In this document: one piece after another, positions 25,308 to 37,589 of the stretch
Numbering within the stretch: position 1 is the first letter of the stretch
How the letters are laid out: every line of letters starts with the position of its first letter
From: Streptomyces sp. SAI-127
Lineage (GTDB): Bacteria; Actinomycetota; Actinomycetes; Streptomycetales; Streptomycetaceae
Reading direction: 5' to 3'
Length of the DNA stretch: 64,000 nt
Assembly: GCF_029894425.1 (NCBI RefSeq)
Contig: NZ_JARXYJ010000001.1
Coordinates: 1,116,001 to 1,180,000, forward strand
The notes under the pieces: generated by a model
What the model was told of the DNA's origin: nothing
What the model saw: only the letters and a program-made list of their open reading frames with translations
The model's database searches: none
Made by a program: the position numbers and the translations under genes

Positions 25308-27785
25308 GTGGACATGGCAGGCAAGCAGAACGCCCCCGCTGCCGCGCTGGTAGTGGGCCCGGACGGCGTGGTGAGCGGCTGGAGCGAAAGCGGGCGGCTG
25401 TTGCTGGGCTGGACGGCGAAGGAGGCCGTCGGGCGCCCCGTGACCGACCTGCTGGCCGCTCCCCCGCCACCCGGCTTCCCCGAGAGTCACGTCGGCGCCC
25501 CCGATCACACGGGGCTCGTCTCCCTGCGGCACCGGGACGGTTCCACGGTGGACGTCTCGGTGTCGGCGCACCCGCTCTTCGGCGCCGACGGCCGGGCACT
25601 GGGCCACGCGGTGACCGTCCAACGCTGGGAGCGACGCCCGGTGATCGCCGACCTGGCCTTCGAGCAGAGCCCCTTCGCTCTGGGCGTCTACGACCCTGAG
25701 CTGCGGTTTCTGTGGATCAACGCGTCCTCGGGCCGGGTGATCGCGCACTCCGAGGAGCAAGTGCTCGGTAGGAAGTACCGCGAGCTGTTTCCCGAATTCG
25801 ACCGCGAACTGTTCCCCGAGAGGGACGACAAGCCCTACACCGACCAACTCGCCGAGGTGGCGAGGACGGGCAAGCCCGCGCGTCTCATCACCGTCTTCCG
25901 GCCGCTGGGCAGTAACTACGCCAACGCCTGGGCCACCAGCATCTGGCCCGTCCGGGATGCCGAGGGCAGGGTCCGCGCGGTCGCCAACTGGGGATTCGAC
26001 ATGAGCGCGGAGTACTGGGCCAGGCAGCGCCTGCTCATGCTCAACGAGGCCAGCCGCGGCATCGGCCGGACACTCGACGTGATCGGCACCGCTCAGGAAC
26101 TGGCCAGGACCTCCGTGCCGAGATTCGTCGACCTCGTCACCGTCGATCTCTTCGACGAGGTGCTGCGCGGAGAGGAACCGCCCCTTTCCCCCGCGTCTGC
26201 CTCCGGCTCCGCCTCCGGGGAAGCCGTCGCGCTCAGCCGCGCCGCCCGGCACAGCGCGAAGGATGACACGGACCGGGATGACACGGACCGGGCTCCGGGG
26301 TCCCCGATGCCGGTCAGTCATGCCCCCGGTTCCGTCGCCGCCCGCTGCATGACCACCGGCAGGTCCACGGTTCAGCTCGCCGCCGAACCGGGCGAGGGCG
26401 GCGAGTGGGCCTTCGGGCCCGGGCTCGCCGCCGACCCGGCCCACTGGCCGCCGGGCAACCCGTTGATCGACGAGTCGATCGCCGCGGAGGGGCTCACCGG
26501 CCGGATCACCGTGCCGCTCCGGGCCCGCGGCGCGCTGCTCGGCGTCGTCACGTTCGCCCGCAGCGACCGTCCCGAGGCCTTCACCGCCGACGACCTGATC
26601 CTCGCCGAAGAGCTGACCGCCAAGGCAGCCGTCGCCATCGACAACGCCCGCCGGTACTCGCGCGAGCGCACGACCGCGCTGACCCTGCAACGCAGTCTGC
26701 TGCTCCAGCAGCTGCCGAGCCAGGAGGCCGTGGAGGTGGCATCCCGCTACCTGCCCGGCGGGACGGGCGCGGAAGTGGGTGGTGACTGGTTCGACGTCAT
26801 TCCGCTCTCCGGCGCCCGGGTCGCCCTGGTCGTCGGCGACGTGGTCGGTCACGGCCTGCACGCCTCGGCCAGCATGGGCCGGTTGCGCACAGCGGTCCGC
26901 ACGCTCGCCGACGTGGACCTGCCGCCGGACGAGTTGCTGACCCACCTGGACGACCTGGTCATCCACCTCGCCAATGACCTCCAGCCCGCCGGCCGCTTCC
27001 AGCCGACCGGTGAGTTCGGGGCCACCTGCCTGTACACCGTCTACGACCCGGTCTCCCGCCGCTTCACACTGGCGAGCGCGGGTCATCCACCGCCGCTGAT
27101 CGTCTCCCCGGACGGCACCAGGACCCCCGCACCCGCGCAGCCGGGACCACCGCTCGGCATCGGTGGGCTGCCGTTCGAGGCCACGGAACTCGAACTGCCC
27201 GAAGGCAGCCTGCTCGCCCTCTACACCGACGGACTGGTGGCGAGCCGCGAGCGCGACGTCGACCAGGGGACGGCCGAACTGCTGCGGGTCCTGAACCAGT
27301 CGGCCACCTCACTGGAGGGCCTCTGCGACACGGTGCTGGACACCCTGCTTCCCGAACGCCGCACCGACGACGCCGCCCTGCTGCTCGCGCGCACTCACGC
27401 GCTGGATCCCCAGCACGTCGTCGACTGGGACATCGAACCCGACCCCGCGCAGGTGCCGCGCGCCAGGAAGTCCGCCCTCGACCAGCTGGAGGCCTGGGGC
27501 CTGGAGGAGACGTCGTTCGTCACGGAACTGGTGGTCAGCGAGCTGGTCACCAACGCCATCAGATACGGCGAGCCCCCGATCAGGCTACGGCTGATTCGCG
27601 ACGCCTCCCTGATCTGCGAGGTCTCCGACGCCAGCAACACCGCACCGCACCTGCGCCGGGCGCGCGCCTTCGACGAGGGCGGCCGGGGCCTGCTGCTCGT
27701 CGCCCAGCTCACCCAGGGATGGGGCACCCGGCACACCACCGACGGCAAGACGATCTGGTGCGCACAGACGCTCCCCGAGCCCTAG
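25308..27785 (+). CDS. PAS-GAF-SpoIIE phosphatase-HATPase regulatory protein
   Basis: This 825-residue protein joins a PAS domain (about 10-105), a second PAS domain (about 115-230, LAFEQSPFALGVYDPELRFL), a GAF domain (about 245-450), a PP2C-type SpoIIE phosphatase (about 465-690, with GGDWFD and VVGDVVGHGLHA metal motifs) and an anti-sigma-factor-like HATPase (about 710-825, ELVTNAIRYGEPPI and GGRGLLLV). Such proteins act in partner-switching: the phosphatase and kinase-like domains act on anti-anti-sigma proteins in response to redox, light or small ligands. No STAS or sigma gene is adjacent. A GTG at 25308 has GGAGG 8 bases upstream. Confidence 0.92.
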   Translation: MDMAGKQNAPAAALVVGPDGVVSGWSESGRLLLGWTAKEAVGRPVTDLLAAPPPPGFPESHVGAPDHTGLVSLRHRDGSTVDVSVSAHPLFGADGRALGHAVTVQRWERRPVIADLAFEQSPFALGVYDPELRFLWINASSGRVIAHSEEQVLGRKYRELFPEFDRELFPERDDKPYTDQLAEVARTGKPARLITVFRPLGSNYANAWATSIWPVRDAEGRVRAVANWGFDMSAEYWARQRLLMLNEASRGIGRTLDVIGTAQELARTSVPRFVDLVTVDLFDEVLRGEEPPLSPASASGSASGEAVALSRAARHSAKDDTDRDDTDRAPGSPMPVSHAPGSVAARCMTTGRSTVQLAAEPGEGGEWAFGPGLAADPAHWPPGNPLIDESIAAEGLTGRITVPLRARGALLGVVTFARSDRPEAFTADDLILAEELTAKAAVAIDNARRYSRERTTALTLQRSLLLQQLPSQEAVEVASRYLPGGTGAEVGGDWFDVIPLSGARVALVVGDVVGHGLHASASMGRLRTAVRTLADVDLPPDELLTHLDDLVIHLANDLQPAGRFQPTGEFGATCLYTVYDPVSRRFTLASAGHPPPLIVSPDGTRTPAPAQPGPPLGIGGLPFEATELELPEGSLLALYTDGLVASRERDVDQGTAELLRVLNQSATSLEGLCDTVLDTLLPERRTDDAALLLARTHALDPQHVVDWDIEPDPAQVPRARKSALDQLEAWGLEETSFVTELVVSELVTNAIRYGEPPIRLRLIRDASLICEVSDASNTAPHLRRARAFDEGGRGLLLVAQLTQGWGTRHTTDGKTIWCAQTLPEP

Positions 27786-27809
27786 CCGCGAACCTTCTGA
27801 AGCCGCGTG

Positions 27810-27823
27810 TCGAAGCGCTTCGA
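27810..27823. promoter_or_regulatory. upstream LacI-type operator of the GH36-GH43 operon
   Basis: TCGAAGCGCTTCGA is a perfect 14-bp palindrome with the central CG typical of LacI-family sites. Its centre is exactly 120 bp from that of a near-identical site at 27931-27943, a layout suitable for DNA looping. Confidence 0.7.
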
Positions 27824-27889
27824 AGAGGCCATCGCCCCCGGCGGAGTGCCAATGCACCAGGGGAGGAAAGTTTCTAGCGGTAGGCACCC

Positions 27890-27919
27890 TTGTTTCGCAC
27901 GAAACTTCTTCGTTAACTT
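27890..27919 (+). promoter_or_regulatory. candidate promoter of the GH36-GH43 operon
   Basis: TTGTTT (27890-27895) and TAACTT (27914-27919) are 18 bp apart. The start point would fall near 27926, just before the second palindrome. The spacer overlaps the inverted repeat GTTTCG-CA-CGAAAC (27892-27905), another possible binding site. Confidence 0.5.
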
Positions 27920-27930
27920 GCGCCTGCGAG

Positions 27931-27943
27931 TGAAGCGCTTCGA
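27931..27943. promoter_or_regulatory. downstream LacI-type operator of the GH36-GH43 operon
   Basis: TGAAGCGCTTCGA contains the perfect core GAAGCGCTTC (27932-27941) and lies just downstream of the predicted start point, where repressor binding would block transcription. It matches the upstream site except at its left edge. Confidence 0.65.
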
Positions 27944-28020
27944 CAGCCCAGGCCCCTGGGTCATGCGCACGAACCGCTGCCCGGCCGTTGCGCGCGGGCA
28001 CCGACCTCGAGAGGGCCGCC

Positions 28021-30150
28021 ATGACCCAAGAACAAGGGACCGTCCACTGGGGGCACGAGGCCCTTCATCTCGAGATCGTCCTCGATGGCGACGGCAGCCC
28101 CCGCCTCACGCACCTCGGGCTGCCCGGCGAAGCGCGGAGAATCCGCGGTGCGTCCCTGCCCCTGGTGGAGGTGACGGCCGCGGGGCACGGTCGTGCCTGG
28201 TCGGGCAACCGCCTCGTGGGCACTGCTCTCGGCGGGCGGCTGCGGCACCGGACTCACCGCGCGACTCGCGACGGCGACTGGCACACGCTGACCGTCCAAC
28301 TCGCCGACCCGGAAACCGGACTGGTCGCCGAGGTGACCTACCGTTCGCCGGACGGAGTGCCCGTACTGCGCAGCGAGGTGGTTCTGCGCAATGAGGGGGA
28401 CGCCACCCTGCACCTGGAGTCCGTCTCCTCCCTCGTCGGCCCCCTCGCCGACGGCCCGGAGGCGATCGACGGTGCCGACCTGCTGTGGGCCGAGAACGAC
28501 TGGCTCACCGAATGCCGCTGGCAGCGACAGCCGATGCGCGTGACCTCACCCGTCCACAGCGGACGTGTGAGCAACGGGCACGGCAAAGCCGGCTTCGCCC
28601 TGAACGGACAGGGCACCTGGTCCAGCTGCGGACGCCTCCCCATGGGCGGCCTGACGAACCGGCGTACCGGCCGCACCTGGGTGTGGCAGATCGAGCACAA
28701 CGGCGGGGGCTGGCGCTGGGAATGCGGAGAGCACGACAAGGCGGCCTACGCGGCGCTGTTCGGACCCACCGACACCCACCACGGCTGGCGGCATCCGCTG
28801 GAGCCGGGCGCGGAGTTCCGCACCGTACCCGCGGCCTTGTGCTTCAGCGCCGGCGGTGGCCCCGACGCCGCGTTCGCCGCGCTCACCCGGTACCGCCGGG
28901 CCGCCCGCCGCCCGCACGCCGACCACCAGCGGCTGCCCGTCATCTTCAACGACTACATGAACTGCCTGATGGGCGACCCCACCACCGAGAAGCTGCTGCC
29001 GCACATCGACGCGGCGGCCGAAGCGGGCGCGGAGTACTTCGTCATCGACGCCGGCTGGTACGACGGCGAGAACGGCGGCTGGTGGGACAGCGTAGGAGCC
29101 TGGGAGCCGGCCGCGTCCCGGTTCCCCGGCGAGCGCGGGATCCATGAGGTGCTGGACCGCATCCGCGAGCGCGGCATGGTGCCCGGTCTGTGGCTGGAGC
29201 CGGAGGTGATCGGCGTCCGCAGCCCCATGGCCAAATCCCTCCCGGACGAGGCGTTCTTCCGCCGCGACGGCGTCCGCGTCACCGAGACCGGCCGCCACCA
29301 CCTGGACCTGCGCCACCCCGCCGCCCGTGCCCACCTGGACCAGGTCGTGGACCGTCTGGTCGGCGAGTGGGGCGTCGGCTACCTCAAGCTCGACCACAAC
29401 ATCGACCCCGGCTCCGGCACCAGCGCCCACCCCGGCGAGACCCCGGGCGCCGGACTGCTCGGGCACAACCGGGCGCACCTCGACTGGCTCGACGGCATCC
29501 TGGACCGCCATCCGCACCTGGTCGTGGAGAACTGCTCCTCCGGCGGCATGCGCTGGGACGACGCCCTGCTGTCCCGACTGCACCTGCAGTCCACCAGCGA
29601 CCAGCAGAACCTTGACCTCTACGCGCCCATCGCAGCCTCCGCACCCACCGCCGTCACGCCCGAACAGGGCGCCGTATGGGCCTACCCGCAGCCGGAGGAC
29701 TCCCTCGACGAGGTGGCCTTCACCATGGCCAACGCGCTCCTCGGCCGGATCCATCTGTCCGGCCGCATTCCCGAACTCGAGCCTGAGGCCCGCGCCCTGG
29801 TCCACGAGGCGATAGCCGCGTACAAGGCCATCCGCGCCGACCTGCCGCACGCCGTACCGTCCTGGCCACTGGGCCTTCCTGCCTGGGACGCCCCCTGGAT
29901 CGCCCTGGCCCTGCGCACTCCCGCCATCACCTACCTGACCGCCTGGCGCCGCCCCGGAACCGACGACAGCGCGACCCTTCACCTGCCCCACCTGCGGGAC
30001 ACCGCCGCCGCTGTCGACCTGCTCTACCCCTCGGTCAGCCGGGCCGCATCCACCTGGACGCCCGACACGGCCGAGCTGAGCCTGACCCTGCCCACCGCGC
30101 CGTCCGCCGTCCTGCTCCGCATCACCCCCACGGACCCCGGCGCTCTCTGA
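28021..30150 (+). CDS. alpha-galactosidase (GH36)
   Basis: The 709-residue protein has no signal peptide and is probably cytoplasmic. An N-terminal beta-supersandwich (to about 310) precedes a (beta/alpha)8 barrel containing YFVIDAGWYDG, GMVPGLWLEPEVI, GYLKLDHNID with the nucleophile Asp458, and LQSTSDQQNLD with the acid/base Asp527, followed by a C-terminal beta domain. These are the family 36 (clan GH-D) signatures, and length agrees. It hydrolyses terminal alpha-galactose from imported oligosaccharides. The ATG at 28021 has GAGAGGG upstream and is preferred to a GTG 33 bp earlier. Paired LacI-type operators lie upstream, and GH43 follows by 42 bp. Confidence 0.92.
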   Translation: MTQEQGTVHWGHEALHLEIVLDGDGSPRLTHLGLPGEARRIRGASLPLVEVTAAGHGRAWSGNRLVGTALGGRLRHRTHRATRDGDWHTLTVQLADPETGLVAEVTYRSPDGVPVLRSEVVLRNEGDATLHLESVSSLVGPLADGPEAIDGADLLWAENDWLTECRWQRQPMRVTSPVHSGRVSNGHGKAGFALNGQGTWSSCGRLPMGGLTNRRTGRTWVWQIEHNGGGWRWECGEHDKAAYAALFGPTDTHHGWRHPLEPGAEFRTVPAALCFSAGGGPDAAFAALTRYRRAARRPHADHQRLPVIFNDYMNCLMGDPTTEKLLPHIDAAAEAGAEYFVIDAGWYDGENGGWWDSVGAWEPAASRFPGERGIHEVLDRIRERGMVPGLWLEPEVIGVRSPMAKSLPDEAFFRRDGVRVTETGRHHLDLRHPAARAHLDQVVDRLVGEWGVGYLKLDHNIDPGSGTSAHPGETPGAGLLGHNRAHLDWLDGILDRHPHLVVENCSSGGMRWDDALLSRLHLQSTSDQQNLDLYAPIAASAPTAVTPEQGAVWAYPQPEDSLDEVAFTMANALLGRIHLSGRIPELEPEARALVHEAIAAYKAIRADLPHAVPSWPLGLPAWDAPWIALALRTPAITYLTAWRRPGTDDSATLHLPHLRDTAAAVDLLYPSVSRAASTWTPDTAELSLTLPTAPSAVLLRITPTDPGAL

Positions 30151-30192
30151 ACCACCCACGCCAGCAACCCGTCTCGACGAGAGGACCTGTCG

Positions 30193-31704
30193 GTGCCCCC
30201 TCTGCACCAGCCGGAAGGACGCTTCACCAACCCGGTGATCCCCGGCTTCCACCCCGACCCCAGCGTCTGCCGCGTCGGCGACGACTACTACCTGGCCTGC
30301 TCCAGCTTCGAGTACTTCCCCGGGGTACCCCTCTTCCACAGCCGTGACCTGGTGCACTGGACGCAGATCGGCAACGCCCTGGACCGGCCGGAGCAACTGC
30401 GTCTGTCGGACGCGTGGTCCTCCGGCGGGATCTACGCCCCCACCCTGCGCCACCACGACGGCCGGTTCTGGTTGATCGTCACCAACTGCACCGAGGGCGG
30501 CGGCAACCTGATCGTCACGGCCGCCGACCCCGCCGGCCCCTGGTCGGACCCCATCCGGGCGCCGGGTGTCCCCGGCATCGATCCCGACCTGGTCTGGGAC
30601 GAGGACGGCACCTGCTGGTGCACGGTCGCCGGGGTCTCGCAGGTCCGTCTCGACCCCTCCTCCGGGCAGACGTACGGGACACCGCACAAGCTCTGGTCCG
30701 GCGGACCCGGCGCCAAGGCCCCTGAGGCGCCGCACCTGTACCGGATCGGCGCCTACTGGTACCTCCTCATCGCCGAGGGCGGCACCGAGCGCGGCCACGG
30801 TGTCTCGATCGCCCGCGGCCGTACGCCCACCGGCCCGTTCGAGCCGTGTGCGGCCAACCCGGTCCTCACTCACCGGGGCACCGACCACCCGGTCCAGAAC
30901 ACCGGGCACGCCGACCTGGTCCAGGGCCCCGACGGCTCCTGGTGGATGGTGCTGCTCGGCGTCCGACCCGGCGGCGGCACGCCGGGCTGGCACGTGCTCG
31001 GCCGGGAGACCTTCCTGGCCCCCGTGACCTGGGTGGACGACTGGCCGGTCGTCGGCGAGGTCGCCCTGGACCTGCCCGAGCTACCGTGGCCGCTCTTCCC
31101 GGGCCCCGTCGAGGAGCGCCGGGACGACTTCGAGGTCGCCGAACTGCGACCGTCCTGGATCTCCCTGCGCGACCGGCCAGCCGAGCACTGCACCACCAAG
31201 GAGCGCCCCGGATGGCTGACGCTCCGCGCGCGCGGCGCCTCCCTCGACGAGCCCGACGTGGTGTTCACCGGCCGCCGTCAGCAGCACTTGTCGTGTCGGG
31301 CGCGCACTCTGGTCGACGCGGCGGAGGGAAGCGGTGGCCTCTGCGTCCGGCTCGACGAGCGGCACCACTACGAGCTCGAGTTGTCCGGCTCGCAGGTCCA
31401 AGTGATCGCGCGCGTCGGCTCGTTGCGCACGGTCGTGGCCGCACGGTCCGTACCCGCCGGGCCGGTGGTCCTCGCACTCACGATCACGGACCCGCCGCCA
31501 CCGCACGGCCCGTGCACCGGACCCGACGTCGTCTCCCTCGGAGTCGAGCAGCCCGACGGCACGTTCACCGAGCTCGCGACCCTCGACGGCCGCTACCTGT
31601 CGACCGAGGTCGCCGGGGGCTTCACCGGTCGGGTCATCGGCATGTACGCCGCCGAAGGCACCGTCCACTTCGACTGGTTCGACTACGAGCCCCTCGACGG
31701 CTGA
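30193..31704 (+). CDS. glycoside hydrolase family 43 (beta-xylosidase/alpha-L-arabinofuranosidase), intracellular
   Basis: The 503-residue enzyme starts at a GTG with GAGAGGA upstream. Residues about 8-310 are the five-bladed GH43 propeller: NPVIPGFHPDPSVCRVGDDYYL with base Asp22, IDPDLVWDEDGTCW and EAPHLYRIGAYWYLL with a likely acid Glu, and NTGHADLVQGPDGSWWMVLL. The C-terminal 190 residues form a concanavalin-like GH43_C2 domain, normal for beta-xylosidases of subfamily 11/12 type. There is no signal peptide, so it works on imported xylo- or arabino-oligosaccharides together with the GH36 enzyme. It converges on the GH27 gene. Confidence 0.9.
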   Translation: MPPLHQPEGRFTNPVIPGFHPDPSVCRVGDDYYLACSSFEYFPGVPLFHSRDLVHWTQIGNALDRPEQLRLSDAWSSGGIYAPTLRHHDGRFWLIVTNCTEGGGNLIVTAADPAGPWSDPIRAPGVPGIDPDLVWDEDGTCWCTVAGVSQVRLDPSSGQTYGTPHKLWSGGPGAKAPEAPHLYRIGAYWYLLIAEGGTERGHGVSIARGRTPTGPFEPCAANPVLTHRGTDHPVQNTGHADLVQGPDGSWWMVLLGVRPGGGTPGWHVLGRETFLAPVTWVDDWPVVGEVALDLPELPWPLFPGPVEERRDDFEVAELRPSWISLRDRPAEHCTTKERPGWLTLRARGASLDEPDVVFTGRRQQHLSCRARTLVDAAEGSGGLCVRLDERHHYELELSGSQVQVIARVGSLRTVVAARSVPAGPVVLALTITDPPPPHGPCTGPDVVSLGVEQPDGTFTELATLDGRYLSTEVAGGFTGRVIGMYAAEGTVHFDWFDYEPLDG

Positions 31705-31750
31705 ACCATGCCGGCTGGTGAGTGGGCTGCCGGCCGGTGCGTGACGCCCC

Positions 31751-33397
31751 TCATGCTCGGGTCCACTTCTGGCCGGCCTGCCCGTTGCAGGTCCACAGGA
31801 CCAGCGGGGTGCCGTTGGCGGTGCCGGACCCGTCGGCGTCGAGGCACAGCCCGGCGTGGACGTTGCGGATCGTCCCGTCGGAGCCGATGGTCCACTTCTG
31901 GTTGTCCTGGCCGTTGCAGGGCCAGGTGATGACCCGGGTGCCGTTGGCGGTGCCCTGGTTGTAGGCGTCCAGGCACTTGTCGCCGAAGACGCGGATCTCG
32001 CCGCCCGCCCACGTGGTCCACAGCTGGTTGGCGGCCGTGTGGCAGTCCCAGATCAGTGCCGTGGCCCCGGCCGCGGTGGAGGCGTTGTCCACGTCCACGC
32101 AGCGGCCGGAGGCGTTGCCGCGCAGCCGGGAGGTGGTGGCGGCCACCGGGCTGCCGCCGCTCACCCGGAACACGGCCACGCCGTGCGCGGGGACGCTCGC
32201 CGAGAGCTGCCCGGACGTGCTGGACGTACCGCCGGTCCACAGGTCGGTGAGGGTGAACGGCCCGCCGGACAAGCCGACTTGAGCGGCCGTGGCGGTGACC
32301 GTCGCGGTGCCGCCTCCCCGGTTGAACAGGCCCACCGCGACCGAGCCGTCGGACAGGGGCTTGGCGAACACCTCGGTGCTGCCGTCGTCGCGCACCCTGC
32401 GCCCACCCGCGCCCAGCGGATCCTGGTTCACCGCCAGCAGCCGGGGGTTGCGCAGGATCGCGCTCACGTCGGCGGACATGGTGCGGATGTCGTTGCCCGC
32501 CATGAGCGGGGCACTCATCAGCGCCCACAGGGCGAAGTGCGAGCGGGATTCGGTCAGCGACAGGCCGGGGCGGCCGACGACCAGCATGTCGGGGTCGTTC
32601 CAGTGTCCCGGTCCCGACTGCGCCGCCAGCGGCGCGGTGACGTCGAGGACGTTGCCGACGCCCATCGGATAGCTGTTGGTGTTGCCGTTCTGCCAGATGT
32701 CGAGCAGGTCCTCGGTCGTCCGCCACAGGTCGGCGACCTCGCCCCAGTTGTAGGTGGCGCCGGTGATGGCGTGGAAGCTGTTGGGGTTGATGCTGTAGAC
32801 GATCGGCCGCCCGGTGGCGCGCAGGGCGTCGCGCATGAGCGTGAAGCGTGCGACCTGTTCGTCACGGGTGCCGCTGGAGGAACACCAGTCGTACTTGAGG
32901 TAGTCGACGCCCCACGAGGCGAACGTGGCGGAGTCCTGGGCCTCGTGCCCTCTGCTGCCCGTCGACCCCGGATAGGCGCCGCTGGTCTGCGCGCAGGTGC
33001 GCTCGCCCGGCACCTGGTAGATGCCGAACTTCAGGCCTTTGCCGTGGATGTAGTCGCCGAGCGCCTTCATACCGCTGGGGAACTTGGTCGCATTGGCCCG
33101 CAGGTTGCCCGCCGCGTCACGCTGCGGGTCGAACCAGCAGTCGTCGACCACGACGTACCGGTAGCCGGCGTCCCGCATGCCGGAGGACACCATCGCGTCG
33201 GCGGCCTGGCGGATCTGCCCCTCGGTGATACCGCAGCCGAAGCTGTTCCAGCTGTTCCAGCCCAGGGGCGGCGTGAGTGCGGGGCTGCCGGGGGCGGCCG
33301 AAGCGGTGGAGTGAACAGACGCCGTCAACGACGCGGTCACCGCCAGCGCGGCGGCCGCGAAGACACGGAGCAGTCGTCTGCCTGATGGTCGGGGCAC
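31751..33397 (-). CDS. secreted alpha-galactosidase (GH27) with ricin-type lectin domain
   Basis: This 548-residue exported enzyme has a Sec signal at about 1-35. The barrel begins PPLGWNSWNSFGC and carries YVVVDDCW, GVDYLKYDWC with nucleophile Asp170 and GHWNDPDML with acid/base Asp270, all diagnostic of GH27. A beta domain follows to about 415. Residues about 425-548 are a ricin B (CBM13) trefoil with three Q-W repeats (NQLWTT, NQKWTI, GQKWT). It would strip alpha-galactose from galactomannan or similar polymers outside the cell. It is transcribed divergently from the xylan operon, has its own promoter, and shares that palindrome-rich control region. Confidence 0.93.
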   Translation of the reverse strand: MPRPSGRRLLRVFAAAALAVTASLTASVHSTASAAPGSPALTPPLGWNSWNSFGCGITEGQIRQAADAMVSSGMRDAGYRYVVVDDCWFDPQRDAAGNLRANATKFPSGMKALGDYIHGKGLKFGIYQVPGERTCAQTSGAYPGSTGSRGHEAQDSATFASWGVDYLKYDWCSSSGTRDEQVARFTLMRDALRATGRPIVYSINPNSFHAITGATYNWGEVADLWRTTEDLLDIWQNGNTNSYPMGVGNVLDVTAPLAAQSGPGHWNDPDMLVVGRPGLSLTESRSHFALWALMSAPLMAGNDIRTMSADVSAILRNPRLLAVNQDPLGAGGRRVRDDGSTEVFAKPLSDGSVAVGLFNRGGGTATVTATAAQVGLSGGPFTLTDLWTGGTSSTSGQLSASVPAHGVAVFRVSGGSPVAATTSRLRGNASGRCVDVDNASTAAGATALIWDCHTAANQLWTTWAGGEIRVFGDKCLDAYNQGTANGTRVITWPCNGQDNQKWTIGSDGTIRNVHAGLCLDADGSGTANGTPLVLWTCNGQAGQKWTRA

Positions 33398-33525
33398 CGT
33401 GAACTCCTTCCGAAGGACATGGGCAGACAGAGGATGACGACTGCACAGGGCCGACCCATGTCACGTATACGACACGCGCCGACAGTTCGAAATTTCGGTC
33501 GACTTTCGGACCGTTGGCTGTACGG

Positions 33526-33553
33526 ATGCTAGAGACAGTCCTGCACATGTCAA
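33526..33553 (-). promoter_or_regulatory. promoter of the GH27 gene
   Basis: Minus-strand TTGACA (33553-33548) and TAGCAT (33531-33526) are 16 bp apart. The start point would be near 33519, with the CGAAATTTCG dyad about 22-31 bases downstream in the leader. Confidence 0.65.
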
Positions 33554-33647
33554 CACCTGAGGGACAGTCGACTGTTCACTTCGACATGTACACACTGCCC
33601 GGATCCCCGAAACATTTCGGCGCCAATAGCGAATCATGCGAGAGGCA

Positions 33648-33675
33648 TTGACGGGATGTGTCAGCCTCATATCAT
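33648..33675 (+). promoter_or_regulatory. promoter of the GH43 - GH10/GH62 operon
   Basis: TTGACG (33648-33653) and TATCAT (33670-33675) are 16 bp apart. The dyad CGAAACATTTCG lies just upstream of the -35 box and CGTTCG-N6-CGAACG downstream of the start point. Confidence 0.6.
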
Positions 33676-33743
33676 CCTGGTTGCTCGACACATCAGTCAG
33701 CGTTCGCAATCTCGAACGAGCTTCCTCGCAGAGAGAACGACAT

Positions 33744-37467
<3,724 letters not shown>

Positions 37468-37477
37468 CAGTGTGGGC

Positions 37478-37583
37478 CGAGGTCAGCCGCGCCTGAGGAA
37501 GCACGCGTCTTGTTGATGGTTCTCGTCGAGTTGGCGTAGGACTTGATGCCGCCGGTGTCGGGGTGGTCGGCCCAGACGCCCCA
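37478..37583 (-). pseudogene. fragment of a secreted-protein gene (relic)
   Basis: Read on the minus strand from about 37583, this segment gives SWGVWADHPDTGGIKSYANS and then TRTINKTRASS. That text reads like a real protein core, rich in Trp, Asp and Gly, and resembles segments of secreted glycan-active proteins. A stop codon lies immediately upstream, and no start or ribosome site exists. It is probably the remnant of a lost gene between the xylanase and the HAD dehalogenase. The family is not certain. Confidence 0.5.
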
Positions 37584-37589
37584 ACTGGT

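Larger units (their letters stand above)
33398..33743. promoter_or_regulatory. palindrome-rich divergent control region of GH27 and the xylan operon
   Basis: This 346-bp gap holds opposed promoters and at least five dyads: CGAAATTTCG (33488-33497), ACAGTCGACTGT (33564-33575), CGAAACATTTCG (33608-33619), CGTTCG-N6-CGAACG (33701-33718) and GACATAT-GG-ATATGTC (33739-33754). CGAA/TTCG half-sites are known from LacI-family xylan regulators of Streptomyces (BxlR-type boxes), and the same half-sites occur upstream of GH36. The region is much richer in A and T than its flanks. Confidence 0.65.

Noticed and set aside
24900..27086. Long antisense frame (728 codons) opposite the SpoIIE-type gene
   Set aside because: It is composition-driven; the plus strand has clear PAS, GAF, phosphatase and HATPase motifs, whereas the antisense product has no family features.
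28546..30993. Antisense frame of 815 codons opposite GH36 and GH43
   Set aside because: It spans two well-supported hydrolase genes, is Gly/Val-rich without motifs, and crosses their intergenic boundary.
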